A stretch of DNA of 42,620 nucleotides from an uncultured Candidatus Saccharibacteria bacterium (GCA_946409745.1 CAMJXP010000003.1:1-42620); one strand, 5' to 3'; counted from the stretch's first letter, positions 7,972 through 15,810 are shown. Numbers and translations are program-made. Notes: generated by a model from the sequence alone, not told the origin.

Positions 7972-9609
7972 ATGTCAATCATTCCCATCATTATCATTGC
8001 GGTGGCTGTCGTTCTGTTCATTGTGTTGATCTTTGCGATGATCAAGACTGCGAACGGTAATGAAGCCTTGGTCGTTTCCGGCGTTGGTGCTACTGATAAA
8101 AACGGTAATCCCACGATTAAACGCGCCGGTGGTAGAGTCGTAATACCTTTTATCCAAAAAGCAAAGTATTTCGACTTGTGTGTTCGTACGGCAAAAGTTG
8201 AGGGAGATGTAACCAAAACTATCTGCGGTGTTCCGATTTCAATTGACTGGGCTGTGGCATACAGCCCGGACATTACCTCTGAGGAGAGCCTGCAGAAGGC
8301 GGTTTGCAATTTCCTCGATAAAGATGATCAGGACCTTGAGCGTGTTATTCTTGATATCGTTTCCGGCGGCGTCCGTGCGGTTATCTCTAGAATGACGCCC
8401 GAGGAAGTCATGAATGGTAAGGACCAGCTTGACGACAACGTCAAAAAGTCCATTGCTACGCAGATGCATGACCTTGGCTTTAATGCGATTTTGTCTATCC
8501 ACGAAGTTGAAGATGCAAATGGTTCGACCTACTTCCACGATTTGGCGGCCAAAGACCGTGAGACAAAACGTCGTGAAGCGGCAAATATCACGGCTGAAAA
8601 TGATCAGCAGATTCGTGAGACAAAGGCCGAGACTGATCGGGCAGCACAGGAAAAAGAGCTGGCTGCGCAGGTCATGATTGCGGAAAAGCAGCGTGATACT
8701 GATGTGAGACGAGCTCAATTTCAAGCGGAGACAGCGCGCGAGCAGGCAAAGTCAGAAATGGCTGGCGAACTCGAGCGGACTGATATTACTCAGGAGCTCG
8801 AAAAGAAGAAGGGCGCCGTTGCTGTAATGCAAGCCGAACAGGCTAATCTGGCGGCTTTGAAGCAACAGGAAGTCGAAGTGACTCGTGCCGAGACGGCTAA
8901 ACGGACGACGATTATTTCGGCGCAGGCGGAAGCTGAGCGCAAGAAAGAAGAGGCGACTGGTGAAGCTGAAGCGGCGGCGGTCAGGAAAATGCGTGATGCT
9001 GATGCTACGGCAGAAGCGCGCAAAACCGAGGCTGAAGGTAAAGCCTCGGCGCGCAAGACTGAAGCGGCGGCAGAAGCTGACGCTGTAAAGATTCAAGCGG
9101 AAGCGGACGCCTCGGCTGTGAAAGCCCGTGGCGAAGCGGAAGCGGCAGCAATTTCTGCCAAAGGTAAAGCTGAGGCAGAAGCAATTGAAGCCAAAGGTAA
9201 GGCTGAAGCTGAGGCGGCTCGTGCACTCTCGGATGCTCAGGCAGCTAACGACAAGGTTAACTTCGAGTTGAAGAAGATTGAAATCGAGCAGAATACTCGT
9301 GTGCAGGTTGCAACTAATATTGCAACGGTTATGGCCGAGGTCGGCAAGAACGCTAAGTTCTACGACTTCGGTGGTGGCGCCAAAGAAGGTCAGTCCGGCG
9401 ATCTTTTGACTAGTGTTCTCACTAGAATTCCGACGCTGTTTGCTCAGGCAAATATGCAGAATCAGGCATTGAATGATGAAGAATTGACCAAGACGATTAG
9501 GTCTTTGGTTGCTTCAGTCGTCGATGCTAAGGATAAGGGAACTACAACGACAAGTGACGACGACTCCGATATTGAAGTAGTTGACCACGATGACGCTGAT
9601 GTGATGTAA
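7972..9609 (+). CDS. SPFH/band-7 (flotillin-like) membrane protein
   Basis: The start is ATG 7972, preceded by AGGAGG; an upstream in-frame extension to 7903 lacks a ribosome-binding site. The 545-residue protein has one N-terminal membrane segment (about residues 3-25), then an SPFH domain (about 26-190), then a long Ala/Glu/Lys-rich coiled coil with repeats such as EAEAIEAKGKAEAEA, and a C-terminal tail ending in acidic residues. This is the architecture of flotillins, which oligomerise into membrane microdomain scaffolds. It has its own promoter, divergent from the kinase-vWA operon, and its own terminator. The context suggests it provides the membrane platform for the neighbouring module; this is inference. 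Confidence 0.85.
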   Translation: MSIIPIIIIAVAVVLFIVLIFAMIKTANGNEALVVSGVGATDKNGNPTIKRAGGRVVIPFIQKAKYFDLCVRTAKVEGDVTKTICGVPISIDWAVAYSPDITSEESLQKAVCNFLDKDDQDLERVILDIVSGGVRAVISRMTPEEVMNGKDQLDDNVKKSIATQMHDLGFNAILSIHEVEDANGSTYFHDLAAKDRETKRREAANITAENDQQIRETKAETDRAAQEKELAAQVMIAEKQRDTDVRRAQFQAETAREQAKSEMAGELERTDITQELEKKKGAVAVMQAEQANLAALKQQEVEVTRAETAKRTTIISAQAEAERKKEEATGEAEAAAVRKMRDADATAEARKTEAEGKASARKTEAAAEADAVKIQAEADASAVKARGEAEAAAISAKGKAEAEAIEAKGKAEAEAARALSDAQAANDKVNFELKKIEIEQNTRVQVATNIATVMAEVGKNAKFYDFGGGAKEGQSGDLLTSVLTRIPTLFAQANMQNQALNDEELTKTIRSLVASVVDAKDKGTTTTSDDDSDIEVVDHDDADVM

Positions 9610-9632
9610 ATCACAATCTAAAAACTCACATT

Positions 9633-9655
9633 GCCCCCGATTCTGGGGGCTTTTT
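9633..9655 (+). terminator. Intrinsic terminator of the SPFH gene
   Basis: GCCCCC (9633-9638), a 6-nt loop, GGGGGC (9645-9650), then TTTTT. Confidence 0.9.
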
Positions 9656-9663
9656 ATTTTTTT

Positions 9664-9688
9664 AAAAAAATCCGCCGTTTCCGGCGGA
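9664..9688 (-). terminator. Intrinsic terminator of the AAA-CYTH gene
   Basis: On the minus strand TCCGCCG, loop GAAA, CGGCGGA (9688-9671) followed by a run of T (9670-9664). It lies just downstream of the stop at 9703. Confidence 0.9.
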
Positions 9689-9702
9689 CTTGGTAGCTGG
9701 GG

Positions 9703-10824
9703 TTATTTTTCTGGGTGCGGAAGATGGCCAACGCTTGCAATGTTGACGTTGCGGTATACCGGGTTTTCGGTGACTTCTTTAATGACTGTGAGATAAGCGG
9801 GAATAAAAGCTTGACTTTCTGCGGTCGGAAGCTCGACTTCGAGAATGGCGTATTCGGTTTCGCCGGCATAGGTGTCAATTTCGAGATACTGACCAGATTC
9901 ACGCTGCATAATGCAATAGCGAGTCTTTCGGACCGGATGAAGATCGGGGTCGGCGTGCATCAGGAGCTTAAGATATTCATCTTTACTGATGCGTTTTTCA
10001 ATTTCGACACGCTTGCTCGGTTCGTCGGTGTAGCGTTTTTCGGTCTTGGTGAAGCTGTAGCTTCCATTACTGCCACGCTGACGGACACGAACTTCGACGT
10101 TTGGCTCCGAAACAAGATAGGTTTGCAAAATTTCAACTTTCTCGCAATTTGGCATGGTCATGAGCAGTTCCGTATCAGGATATCGGATTAGGAACTTGCG
10201 TTCAATTTCGTACGGCTCAGGTTCGCCAAGGAAATTTGAGATTTCACTCATCAGATTTTTCAGTTTGTCTTCGAAAGTACCCTTGTTCTTGATAATTCTA
10301 AGATGTGGGTGGCCGACCCAAGCGTTTTGAGTCCTGCGGTCAAGTTCGATAGCTTCTTTGACGCCTTCGCTTCTAGCGATATTATTCTGAAGTGTATAGA
10401 ATTCTTCGGCGCCATCGGCTGCGGTGACGAGATGAAAGACGGCATCATAGCGATCAAGCGCCTTAGTCATGTCGTAATCGAAGTATTTTAAAACTGCTTC
10501 GAATTCTTCTTTACTAAGATAAGCACGATTGTCGCAAATGCCTCGGTCGCACACAACTAAGACTTTGTCTTTATCTTTAAGACAGGGGGCGTACACTTCA
10601 ACGGCGTCTTCTTTGTCGAGCTGAGTGCCCATCAAGAGCTTCTGAAAGGCCAAGGGATTAGTGAAATCGACTGGCGACATGCCGGAAGTGATGAGTTCGG
10701 TGGCAGCTTCATTTACAACGATAACTTTCCAGCCGTTTTTACTAAAATAATTAGAAATCCAGCTGAGTGCAGTGGTTTTACCGGCGCAAGGACCGCCGGT
10801 TAAGACAATCCTTTTCATTTCCAT
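9703..10824 (-). CDS. AAA-type P-loop NTPase fused to CYTH domain
   Basis: The 373-residue protein has two parts. The first (about 1-195) is a P-loop nucleoside kinase-like/AAA_28 domain with Walker A GGPCAGKTT at 10-18. The second starts near residue 205 with the EIERKF signature of CYTH (triphosphate tunnel metalloenzyme) domains, which cleave or form triphosphate compounds in a beta-barrel; the alternating E/K/R strands (VEVRVRQRG, KRVEIEKRI) fit this. The ATG at 10824 follows AAGGAGG by 8 nt. Such fusions probably act on a phosphorylated small molecule; the substrate is unknown. It is monocistronic with its own terminator. Confidence 0.85.
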   Translation of the reverse strand: MEMKRIVLTGGPCAGKTTALSWISNYFSKNGWKVIVVNEAATELITSGMSPVDFTNPLAFQKLLMGTQLDKEDAVEVYAPCLKDKDKVLVVCDRGICDNRAYLSKEEFEAVLKYFDYDMTKALDRYDAVFHLVTAADGAEEFYTLQNNIARSEGVKEAIELDRRTQNAWVGHPHLRIIKNKGTFEDKLKNLMSEISNFLGEPEPYEIERKFLIRYPDTELLMTMPNCEKVEILQTYLVSEPNVEVRVRQRGSNGSYSFTKTEKRYTDEPSKRVEIEKRISKDEYLKLLMHADPDLHPVRKTRYCIMQRESGQYLEIDTYAGETEYAILEVELPTAESQAFIPAYLTVIKEVTENPVYRNVNIASVGHLPHPEK

Positions 10825-10901
10825 CTAAAAAACCTCCTTAACTACTATTAATGTCCAACAAAAAATATTGTCTCTATTATTATATCATATAACAGATATG
10901 A

Positions 10902-11318
10902 TTAATACTTCTTCTTTATCTTGACAAAGATGCCATTTTCACCGAGGATTTCAACTATGCGGGAGAGCGTCTCCATGCAGAGCAAAACACGGGGATGCGG
11001 TGTATCTTCGTTGTAGTCAAAGATATTGAAACCGAAGAGTTTATTGGATTTTAGGCCGTCGCAAAAGAGAAATTCATATTCTTCGCCATCGAAATTGTCG
11101 TTTTGTTCGAGATTTTCCATTTTAATGAGCTTGGGGTTTTCCTGGATCATCGTGACAATCTGGAGCAAGGATTCTTTTGGTAGAGTGTGTGTGCTATATT
11201 CGCCATAATCTTTAACAGAGACATTGTTCTCGTTAGTGTAATCAATTTTTAGTTCAAAAAATTCATCATCGCCATAAGGCCACATTGCGGGCTCACGCCG
11301 ATACTGAAAAATAACCAT
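10902..11318 (-). CDS. Small acidic protein of unknown function
   Basis: I do not recognise this 138-residue soluble protein. The start is set at ATG 11318 (MVIFQYRREPAMW) since the frame upstream runs through the VanZ-gene terminator. A TATAAT box at 11330-11325 lies only 6 nt before the ATG and no Shine-Dalgarno is seen, so the mRNA is probably leaderless. The composition is rich in Asp, Glu, Asn and aromatic residues, with a tail ending in KIKKKY. No cysteine or histidine clusters and no membrane segments are seen. Confidence 0.65.
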   Translation of the reverse strand: MVIFQYRREPAMWPYGDDEFFELKIDYTNENNVSVKDYGEYSTHTLPKESLLQIVTMIQENPKLIKMENLEQNDNFDGEEYEFLFCDGLKSNKLFGFNIFDYNEDTPHPRVLLCMETLSRIVEILGENGIFVKIKKKY

Positions 11319-11324
11319 ACCTAT

Positions 11325-11330
11325 ATTATA
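11325..11330 (-). promoter_or_regulatory. -10 box 6 nt before a start codon
   Basis: TATAAT on the minus strand, with no convincing -35. Its distance to ATG 11318 implies a leaderless transcript. Confidence 0.5.
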
Positions 11331-11333
11331 AAT

Positions 11334-11359
11334 GAAAAAACCGCCTATTTCTAGACGGT
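11334..11359 (-). terminator. Intrinsic terminator of the VanZ-like gene
   Basis: On the minus strand ACCGTCTA (11359-11352), loop GAAA, TAGGCGGT (11347-11340), then TTTTTT. The hairpin overlaps the stop codon of the VanZ-like gene. Confidence 0.85.
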
Positions 11360-11818
11360 TTCGGCTTTTTTGGCGGCAATTAGTTTGCGAAGCCATTCAT
11401 AGAATAGTCCCAGCAGGATACCGATGATTGTACCGGCAATATTGATTCCGGCGTCCGCAAGTGATGTGCGGCGATCAAAGGCGTAAGCTTGCATGAGTTC
11501 GGTTAGAATGGCAATGAAGATTCCCATGATGAAAGATGTTAAAATGGTTGCTCTCATCGATGAGGCGGTTTCCTGAATTGCTAGATGTCCGGCGAAGGCC
11601 AGCACTAGAAACACGAATCCGTGACCGATTTTTCGCACCAGATAATAAAGGTGCTCGCTATATTCCAGATCTTTTCCGAACATATTCGAGAACTTTTGAA
11701 CGATACCAACCGTAGTGTTGGTAACGGTGGTCGAATCGGATGAATTCTGCCAGCAAAGCACAAAGACTACTAACAGAATTGCAACATATTTAACCCATCT
11801 TTTGAGGGCTAAATTCAT
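11351..11818 (-). CDS. VanZ-like membrane protein
   Basis: The 155-residue protein has four hydrophobic segments and the VanZ family signature: RKIGHGFVF, then TELMQ, then RRTSLADAGINIAGTIIG. VanZ gives low-level teicoplanin resistance in enterococci, but most family members have no assigned role and are envelope proteins. The start is ATG 11818, 8 nt after AAGGGG; a GTG three codons upstream lies inside that site. It has a perfect-consensus promoter and its own terminator. Confidence 0.85.
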   Translation of the reverse strand: MNLALKRWVKYVAILLVVFVLCWQNSSDSTTVTNTTVGIVQKFSNMFGKDLEYSEHLYYLVRKIGHGFVFLVLAFAGHLAIQETASSMRATILTSFIMGIFIAILTELMQAYAFDRRTSLADAGINIAGTIIGILLGLFYEWLRKLIAAKKAETV

Positions 11819-11860
11819 AACTATCACCCCTTATTTTTAATGTGCCAAAGCCATCTTTAT

Positions 11861-11889
11861 ATTATATCAAATTTCTTGTGTTTTGTCAA
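11861..11889 (-). promoter_or_regulatory. Perfect-consensus promoter of the VanZ-like gene
   Basis: On the minus strand TTGACA (11889-11884), a 17-bp spacer and TATAAT (11866-11861), with extended TGA. The -35 overlaps the -35 of the divergent polymerase promoter. Confidence 0.85.
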
Positions 11890-11912
11890 TATAGGGGTGG
11901 TTGTAGTAAAAT
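11883..11912 (+). promoter_or_regulatory. Promoter of the Y-family polymerase gene
   Basis: TTGTCA (11883-11888), an 18-bp spacer and TAAAAT (11907-11912) end 6 nt before the ATG at 11919. There is no LexA/DinR-like palindrome that I can recognise. Confidence 0.6.
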
Positions 11913-11918
11913 ATAGAT

Positions 11919-13274
11919 ATGAATAAGGTCTATATCGCCATTGATTTAAAGTCGTTCTATGCAAGTGTAGAATGCGTAGATCGTGGTTTAGACCCTTTAA
12001 TAGCCAGGCTCGTGGTGGCGGATGCTTCAAGGACCGAAAAGACGATTTGTCTCGCCGTTACACCGGCTCTCAAAGCACTTGGTATATCTGGTCGAGCGCG
12101 ATTATTCGAAGTCTATCAAAAGACTTCTGATTTTATTATTGCGCCACCGAGAATGCGAAAATATATGGAGATAAGCACCAAAATTTTTTCGATTTATGCG
12201 ACTTTTGTAGCGCCGGAAGATATCCACGTTTATTCGGTTGACGAAGTGTTTATCGATGCTACCTCGTATCTAAAGAATTACAAAATGACCGCCAGGGAAT
12301 TAGCGCGCACGATGATTGGTAGAGTCCTCGCCGAAACCGGTATTACGGCGACGGCCGGAATTGGGACGAATTTATACCTCGCCAAGATTGCCATGGACAT
12401 TAAGGCGAAACATATGGAAGCCGATGAAGATGGCGTCAGGATTGCCGAACTGGATGAGATGAGCTACCGGAAAGAACTTTGGAGCCACGAACCGATTACG
12501 GATTTCTGGCGAGTAGGGCCTGGTTATGCTAGGCGGCTTAAAAAACTCGGCATTCATACAATGGGCGATGTGGCTCGCTATTCACTGACCGGCTCAGATT
12601 TACTTTATAAAGAATTTGGTGTAATGACCGAACTTTTAATTGACCATGCTTGGGGCTATGAACCGGTCGAGATGAAAGATATTCGAAATTTCCGGTCAGA
12701 AAACCATTCAGTATGTTCCGGACAGGTCTTGTCGCGGCCATATCAATTTGATGAAGCGAGGGTAGTACTGCTTGAAATGGCGGATCAATTAGCGCTCGAT
12801 TTGATTCGTAAGAAACTAATGACTAATCAACTGGTGATTACCATCGAATATGACGTTTTAAGCGCCAATAATCAGTCCGTAGAGCTAAAGAAGGACCGCT
12901 ATGGTAGAAAAGTACCAAAACACGCCCATGGCACCGTTAATCTGGATGGTTATTCCGATTCTGAGAAAGAATTCATGGAGAAGTCCGGTGAGTTGTTTGA
13001 TAAGATTATTAATCCTGAGCTTCTTATTAGGCGGATTTATATTACAGCGAATCATGTGAAATACTATTTTGAAAAGAAACCTTTACACCAGTTGAGTATT
13101 TTTACCGATTATCAGAAAAAGAAATCTGAGGATGAACGAAGCACCAGACGTGAGCAGGCGATTCTGGAAATCAAAAGTCGCTACGGTAAAAACGCAATTC
13201 TAAGAGGTCTAAATTTTGAAAAAGGTGCGACTCAGATTGATCGCAATAACCAAGTCGGAGGGCATAAGGCATGA
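11919..13274 (+). CDS. Y-family (UmuC/DinB-like) translesion DNA polymerase
   Basis: The 451-residue protein carries the Y-family catalytic residues: Asp9 in AIDLKSFYASVE and Asp108-Glu109 in YSVDEVFID. A palm/finger domain is followed by a helix-hairpin-helix region (LKKLGIHTMGDVARY) and a little-finger domain. The sequence resembles the Firmicutes UmuC-like group rather than DinB of proteobacteria. It has no Shine-Dalgarno and its ATG sits 6 nt after the -10 box, so it may be leaderless. Its last codon overlaps the start of the YolD-like gene (ATGA), as seen for similar pairs in Firmicutes. Role: error-prone bypass of DNA damage. Confidence 0.9.
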   Translation: MNKVYIAIDLKSFYASVECVDRGLDPLIARLVVADASRTEKTICLAVTPALKALGISGRARLFEVYQKTSDFIIAPPRMRKYMEISTKIFSIYATFVAPEDIHVYSVDEVFIDATSYLKNYKMTARELARTMIGRVLAETGITATAGIGTNLYLAKIAMDIKAKHMEADEDGVRIAELDEMSYRKELWSHEPITDFWRVGPGYARRLKKLGIHTMGDVARYSLTGSDLLYKEFGVMTELLIDHAWGYEPVEMKDIRNFRSENHSVCSGQVLSRPYQFDEARVVLLEMADQLALDLIRKKLMTNQLVITIEYDVLSANNQSVELKKDRYGRKVPKHAHGTVNLDGYSDSEKEFMEKSGELFDKIINPELLIRRIYITANHVKYYFEKKPLHQLSIFTDYQKKKSEDERSTRREQAILEIKSRYGKNAILRGLNFEKGATQIDRNNQVGGHKA

Positions 13275-13498
13275 ATTACGATGACATTATTAATTTACCG
13301 CATTTCCATGCCGAAGGCCGACCATACATGAGTAAACACGACCGTGCGGGACAATTTATGCCGTTTAAATCTTTAAAGGGTTTTGATGAGATGGTCGACG
13401 AAAGAGAGTTCGATATTAATAAAGACAAGGCGCATTTTGAATATGATCCCGAGACTAGCGAACCGGAGTGGTTTGAAGAGGAAATCTACTACTCTTAA
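13271..13498 (+). CDS. YolD-like small partner of the Y-family polymerase
   Basis: This 75-residue acidic protein contains RPYMSKHDRAGQFMPFKSL, resembling the RAAQFxPFAAL motif of small YolD-like proteins that sit next to Y-family polymerases in Clostridia and other Firmicutes. It overlaps the polymerase gene by 4 bp and has a GGAGG ribosome-binding site inside that gene. By analogy it may regulate or stabilise the polymerase; its biochemical role is unknown. Confidence 0.7.
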   Translation: MNYDDIINLPHFHAEGRPYMSKHDRAGQFMPFKSLKGFDEMVDEREFDINKDKAHFEYDPETSEPEWFEEEIYYS

Positions 13499-13526
13499 TT
13501 GATTTTTTTGATATTTATGATATAAT
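13499..13526 (+). promoter_or_regulatory. Promoter of the small membrane protein gene
   Basis: TTGATT (13499-13504), a 16-bp spacer and TATAAT (13521-13526) with extended TGA are seen. Just downstream is the small inverted repeat CAGGT-AGA-ACCTG (13533-13545). Confidence 0.65.
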
Positions 13527-13568
13527 CGCACGCAGGTAGAACCTGTACATTTAGAAGGGGGGATATTT

Positions 13569-13751
13569 ATGCTAAGTCTACATGTAGCAGTAGCAATTGC
13601 GTTTTTCCTGTTATTCATCATCATGCTGATGCAAGAACTCCGAATGAGGAATATCCTCTTCGCCGAAAAATGGGAACACGTAATCAATATCTTTGTGATC
13701 ATCTGCTGCGTTACGGTTATCGTTGTACTTTCTCTTGCTAAAAATTCCTAA
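13569..13751 (+). CDS. Small two-helix membrane protein
   Basis: This 60-residue protein has two hydrophobic helices (about 5-22 and 37-55) joined by a charged loop (RMRNILFAEKWEH). It is supported as a real gene by its own promoter, a strong AAGGGGGG ribosome-binding site and a terminator directly after it. No family is recognised. Confidence 0.7.
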   Translation: MLSLHVAVAIAFFLLFIIMLMQELRMRNILFAEKWEHVINIFVIICCVTVIVVLSLAKNS

Positions 13752-13759
13752 TTCTACCT

Positions 13760-13785
13760 ACCGTCTCGAATGAGGCGGTTTTTTC
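13760..13785 (+). terminator. Intrinsic terminator
   Basis: ACCGTCTC (13760-13767), loop GAAT, GAGGCGGT (13772-13779), then TTTTTTC. It ends the small membrane protein gene. Confidence 0.85.
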
Positions 13786-13791
13786 TTTTCA

Positions 13792-13800
13792 TGGTATAAT
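13792..13800 (+). promoter_or_regulatory. Extended -10 promoter of the SDR gene
   Basis: TGGTATAAT with no clear -35, which would overlap the preceding terminator hairpin. The gene 26 nt downstream has an AAGGAG ribosome-binding site. Confidence 0.6.
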
Positions 13801-13826
13801 GAGAATAACTAACTAAGGAGTAAAAA

Positions 13827-14588
13827 ATGTTTAACTTAAAAGGAAAAGTTGCGGTCGTTACGGGTGCATCTTCGGGCCTCGGCAAGCAAATGGCATTAGC
13901 TTTTGCAAGGCAAGGTGCTAACCTCGTGATTCTCGCACGTCGCTACGAAAGACTGGAAGAATTTAAACCAGAACTCGAAAAAGCGGGAGCAAGCAGGGTA
14001 CTTCCGATTAAATGCGACGTGACTTCAACTGATGACATCAATAATGCGGCAGAAAAGACCGAAAAAGAATTCGGTAGAGTCGATATTTTATTAAACTGTG
14101 CCGGTTCTTCAAAAGATAAAGGCGTTATTGATATGACGGATGAAGAATGGGATTTCACTATCGCGACCGATGAAACCTCCGTTTTTAAGATGACGCGTGC
14201 ATTTGCTAAGATTATGAAGAAAAATCATTACGGCCGGATTATTAATATTGCCTCCATGTATGGTCTAGTTGGTAATACTGAGATTCATACAGTTGCCTAT
14301 CATGCTTCGAAGGGTGCCGTGGTGAACTTTACGCGGGCTGTGGCAGCTGAACTCGCTACTGAAGGTATTACTTGCAACGCAATTTGTCCAGGTTATTTTG
14401 AGACCGAATTAACTAAGGCCGTACTAGATACTGAAAGATTTCAGGAGTTTGCAAAAACTCACGTACCAATGGAACGTTATGGCAAACCGGGCGAACTCGA
14501 TGCTGCTGCGGTCTTCCTAGCCTCAGAAGAAGCTTCGTATGTAACTGGTCTAATTATGCCGGTTGATGGTGGTTACACTTGTATTTAA
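13827..14588 (+). CDS. Short-chain dehydrogenase/reductase (FabG-like)
   Basis: The 253-residue protein is a classical SDR: nucleotide-binding TGASSGLG at 12-19, NCAG structural motif, catalytic Ser in NIASM and Tyr158-x3-Lys162 (YHASK), and a C-terminal GLIMPVDGGY. It is an NAD(P)-dependent oxidoreductase. The sequence resembles FabG and gluconate 5-dehydrogenase types equally; no fatty-acid synthesis genes lie nearby, so the substrate is open. Only 12 nt separate it from rubrerythrin, so they form an operon. Confidence 0.85.
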   Translation: MFNLKGKVAVVTGASSGLGKQMALAFARQGANLVILARRYERLEEFKPELEKAGASRVLPIKCDVTSTDDINNAAEKTEKEFGRVDILLNCAGSSKDKGVIDMTDEEWDFTIATDETSVFKMTRAFAKIMKKNHYGRIINIASMYGLVGNTEIHTVAYHASKGAVVNFTRAVAAELATEGITCNAICPGYFETELTKAVLDTERFQEFAKTHVPMERYGKPGELDAAAVFLASEEASYVTGLIMPVDGGYTCI

Positions 14589-14600
14589 TAAAGGAGGAAT

Positions 14601-15137
14601 ATGTATAAAGGAACTAAAACTGAAGAAAATCTAAAGAAAGCCTTTGCCGGCGAGAGCGAAGCTAGGAATAAATATACCTATTTTGCTTCTAAAGCTAAGA
14701 AGGATGGCTACGAACAGATTGCTGCCATTTTCGAAGAAACAGCGGGGAACGAAAAAGAACATGCCAAGATGTGGTTTAAAGAGCTAAATGGTGGCTCTGT
14801 GCCTTCTACGATCGATAATCTCCGTGCTGCTGCAGATGGTGAGAACTACGAATGGACCGACATGTACGCTGAGTTTGCTAAAACTGCCCGTGAGGAAGGC
14901 TTTGAAGAACTGGCTAAGAAATTTGAGGCTGTCGCCGAGATTGAAAAGCACCACGAAGAAAGGTATCGCACTCTTCTAAAGAATATTGAAGATAGTAAGG
15001 TCTTTTCAAAGGACGGTGACTGTATTTGGGTTTGCCGCAACTGTGGTCACATTGTGGTAGGAAAAAAGGCGCCGGAAGTATGTCCGGTCTGCAACCACCC
15101 ACAGAGCTATTTCGAAATTAAAGCCGAAAATTACTAG
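14601..15137 (+). CDS. rbr: Rubrerythrin
   Basis: The 178-residue protein has the four-helix diiron domain (EARNKY with ExxxExxH helices; [20 protein letters not shown]) and a C-terminal rubredoxin-like Fe(Cys)4 domain (WVCRNCGH then [10 protein letters not shown]). Rubrerythrins reduce hydrogen peroxide in anaerobic or microaerophilic bacteria. The ribosome-binding site AAGGAGG precedes the ATG. It is second in the operon with the SDR, which might help supply reductant; that link is inference. Confidence 0.95.
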   Translation: MYKGTKTEENLKKAFAGESEARNKYTYFASKAKKDGYEQIAAIFEETAGNEKEHAKMWFKELNGGSVPSTIDNLRAAADGENYEWTDMYAEFAKTAREEGFEELAKKFEAVAEIEKHHEERYRTLLKNIEDSKVFSKDGDCIWVCRNCGHIVVGKKAPEVCPVCNHPQSYFEIKAENY

Positions 15138-15145
15138 AAAAAATA

Positions 15146-15170
15146 ACCCCCGTTTCCGGGGGTATTTTTT
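15146..15170. terminator. Bidirectional intrinsic terminator
   Basis: ACCCCCG (15146-15152), loop TTTC, CGGGGGT (15157-15163), with T-runs on the right and A-runs on the left. It serves rubrerythrin and the convergent membrane protein gene. Confidence 0.9.
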
Positions 15171-15747
15171 ATTTGTCTTTCTTTGATTCAGCTTCTGCTT
15201 CGATAACGGCTTTCTTGTGGTATTTGGATTTACCTAGACCTAGGATGAGCCAGCAGATATCTGGGAAGAAGAAGAGACAGACGGCAAAACCAGTGCTCTT
15301 GCCAAAGGCTTTGGCGCCGTTTCTGGCCACCCAAACCATAGTGACGATGGCGAGTGCAGCAGTGAGGATTTCGCCAATGATGACGGCTGGATTATCAAAA
15401 CCATTAAAGACATATTGGTATTCGGTGCCAACTTTGACAATTTCGACATTGGCGTTTGCGGTCATTGCGCTCGTAACGACAATGCCGCCGAGAAAGACCC
15501 AGAAGTACCATTCTTTGATACCGAGAATCCTAAAGAAGATGTAAATATTGTAGAATGGGATAAGAGATTTCCATCCTTTTTCGCCAGCTTTTTCGAAGAC
15601 CTTCCAAGCGGCAATAATTTGTAAAACGGCGAACAGTATCGCGATTCCAGCGAAGAATGCGATAACCCCACCGACGACAGCACCACTTACGAAGGCTTCA
15701 GTTTTAGTTGCCCCGCTAAGCAGTTGCTCTAGTTCTGCGTTTAGCAT
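15169..15747 (-). CDS. DUF5684-like polytopic membrane protein
   Basis: The 192-residue protein has about four or five membrane segments and the block WKVFEKAGEKGWKSLIPFYN, which is characteristic of the DUF5684 family of small bacterial membrane proteins, often found near signal peptidases. The ATG at 15747 follows AAGGAG with a 6-nt gap. The C-terminus is charged and cytosolic (SKYHKKAVIEAEAESKKDK). Function is unknown. Confidence 0.75.
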   Translation of the reverse strand: MLNAELEQLLSGATKTEAFVSGAVVGGVIAFFAGIAILFAVLQIIAAWKVFEKAGEKGWKSLIPFYNIYIFFRILGIKEWYFWVFLGGIVVTSAMTANANVEIVKVGTEYQYVFNGFDNPAVIIGEILTAALAIVTMVWVARNGAKAFGKSTGFAVCLFFFPDICWLILGLGKSKYHKKAVIEAEAESKKDK

Positions 15748-15771
15748 GATAACTCCTTAATTATTTTCTTC

Positions 15772-15780
15772 ATTATAGCA
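15772..15780 (-). promoter_or_regulatory. Extended -10 promoter of the DUF5684-like gene
   Basis: TGCTATAAT on the minus strand, 24 nt from the start. It is divergent from the tRNA-Thr promoter 10 bp away. Confidence 0.65.
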
Positions 15781-15789
15781 TAGAAAATG

Positions 15790-15798
15790 TGTTATAAT
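15790..15798 (+). promoter_or_regulatory. Extended -10 promoter of tRNA-Thr
   Basis: TGTTATAAT, 12 nt before the mature tRNA 5' end. Confidence 0.65.
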
Positions 15799-15810
15799 AC
15801 TAGTACATTT

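Noticed and set aside
8560-9300. Repetitive GC-rich DNA as a repeat array or CRISPR
   Set aside because: It is coding sequence for the Ala/Glu/Lys coiled coil of the SPFH protein; there are no regular repeat-spacer units. No CRISPR array is seen anywhere in the window.
3309-9609. Calling the module a Ter (tellurium resistance) system
   Set aside because: No TerC, TerD, TerB or ATP-grasp genes are seen; only the vWA plus kinase-like logic is similar.
13271-13498. Small acidic protein as an antitoxin
   Set aside because: Its motif and overlap with a Y-family polymerase fit a YolD-like partner; no toxin gene is adjacent.
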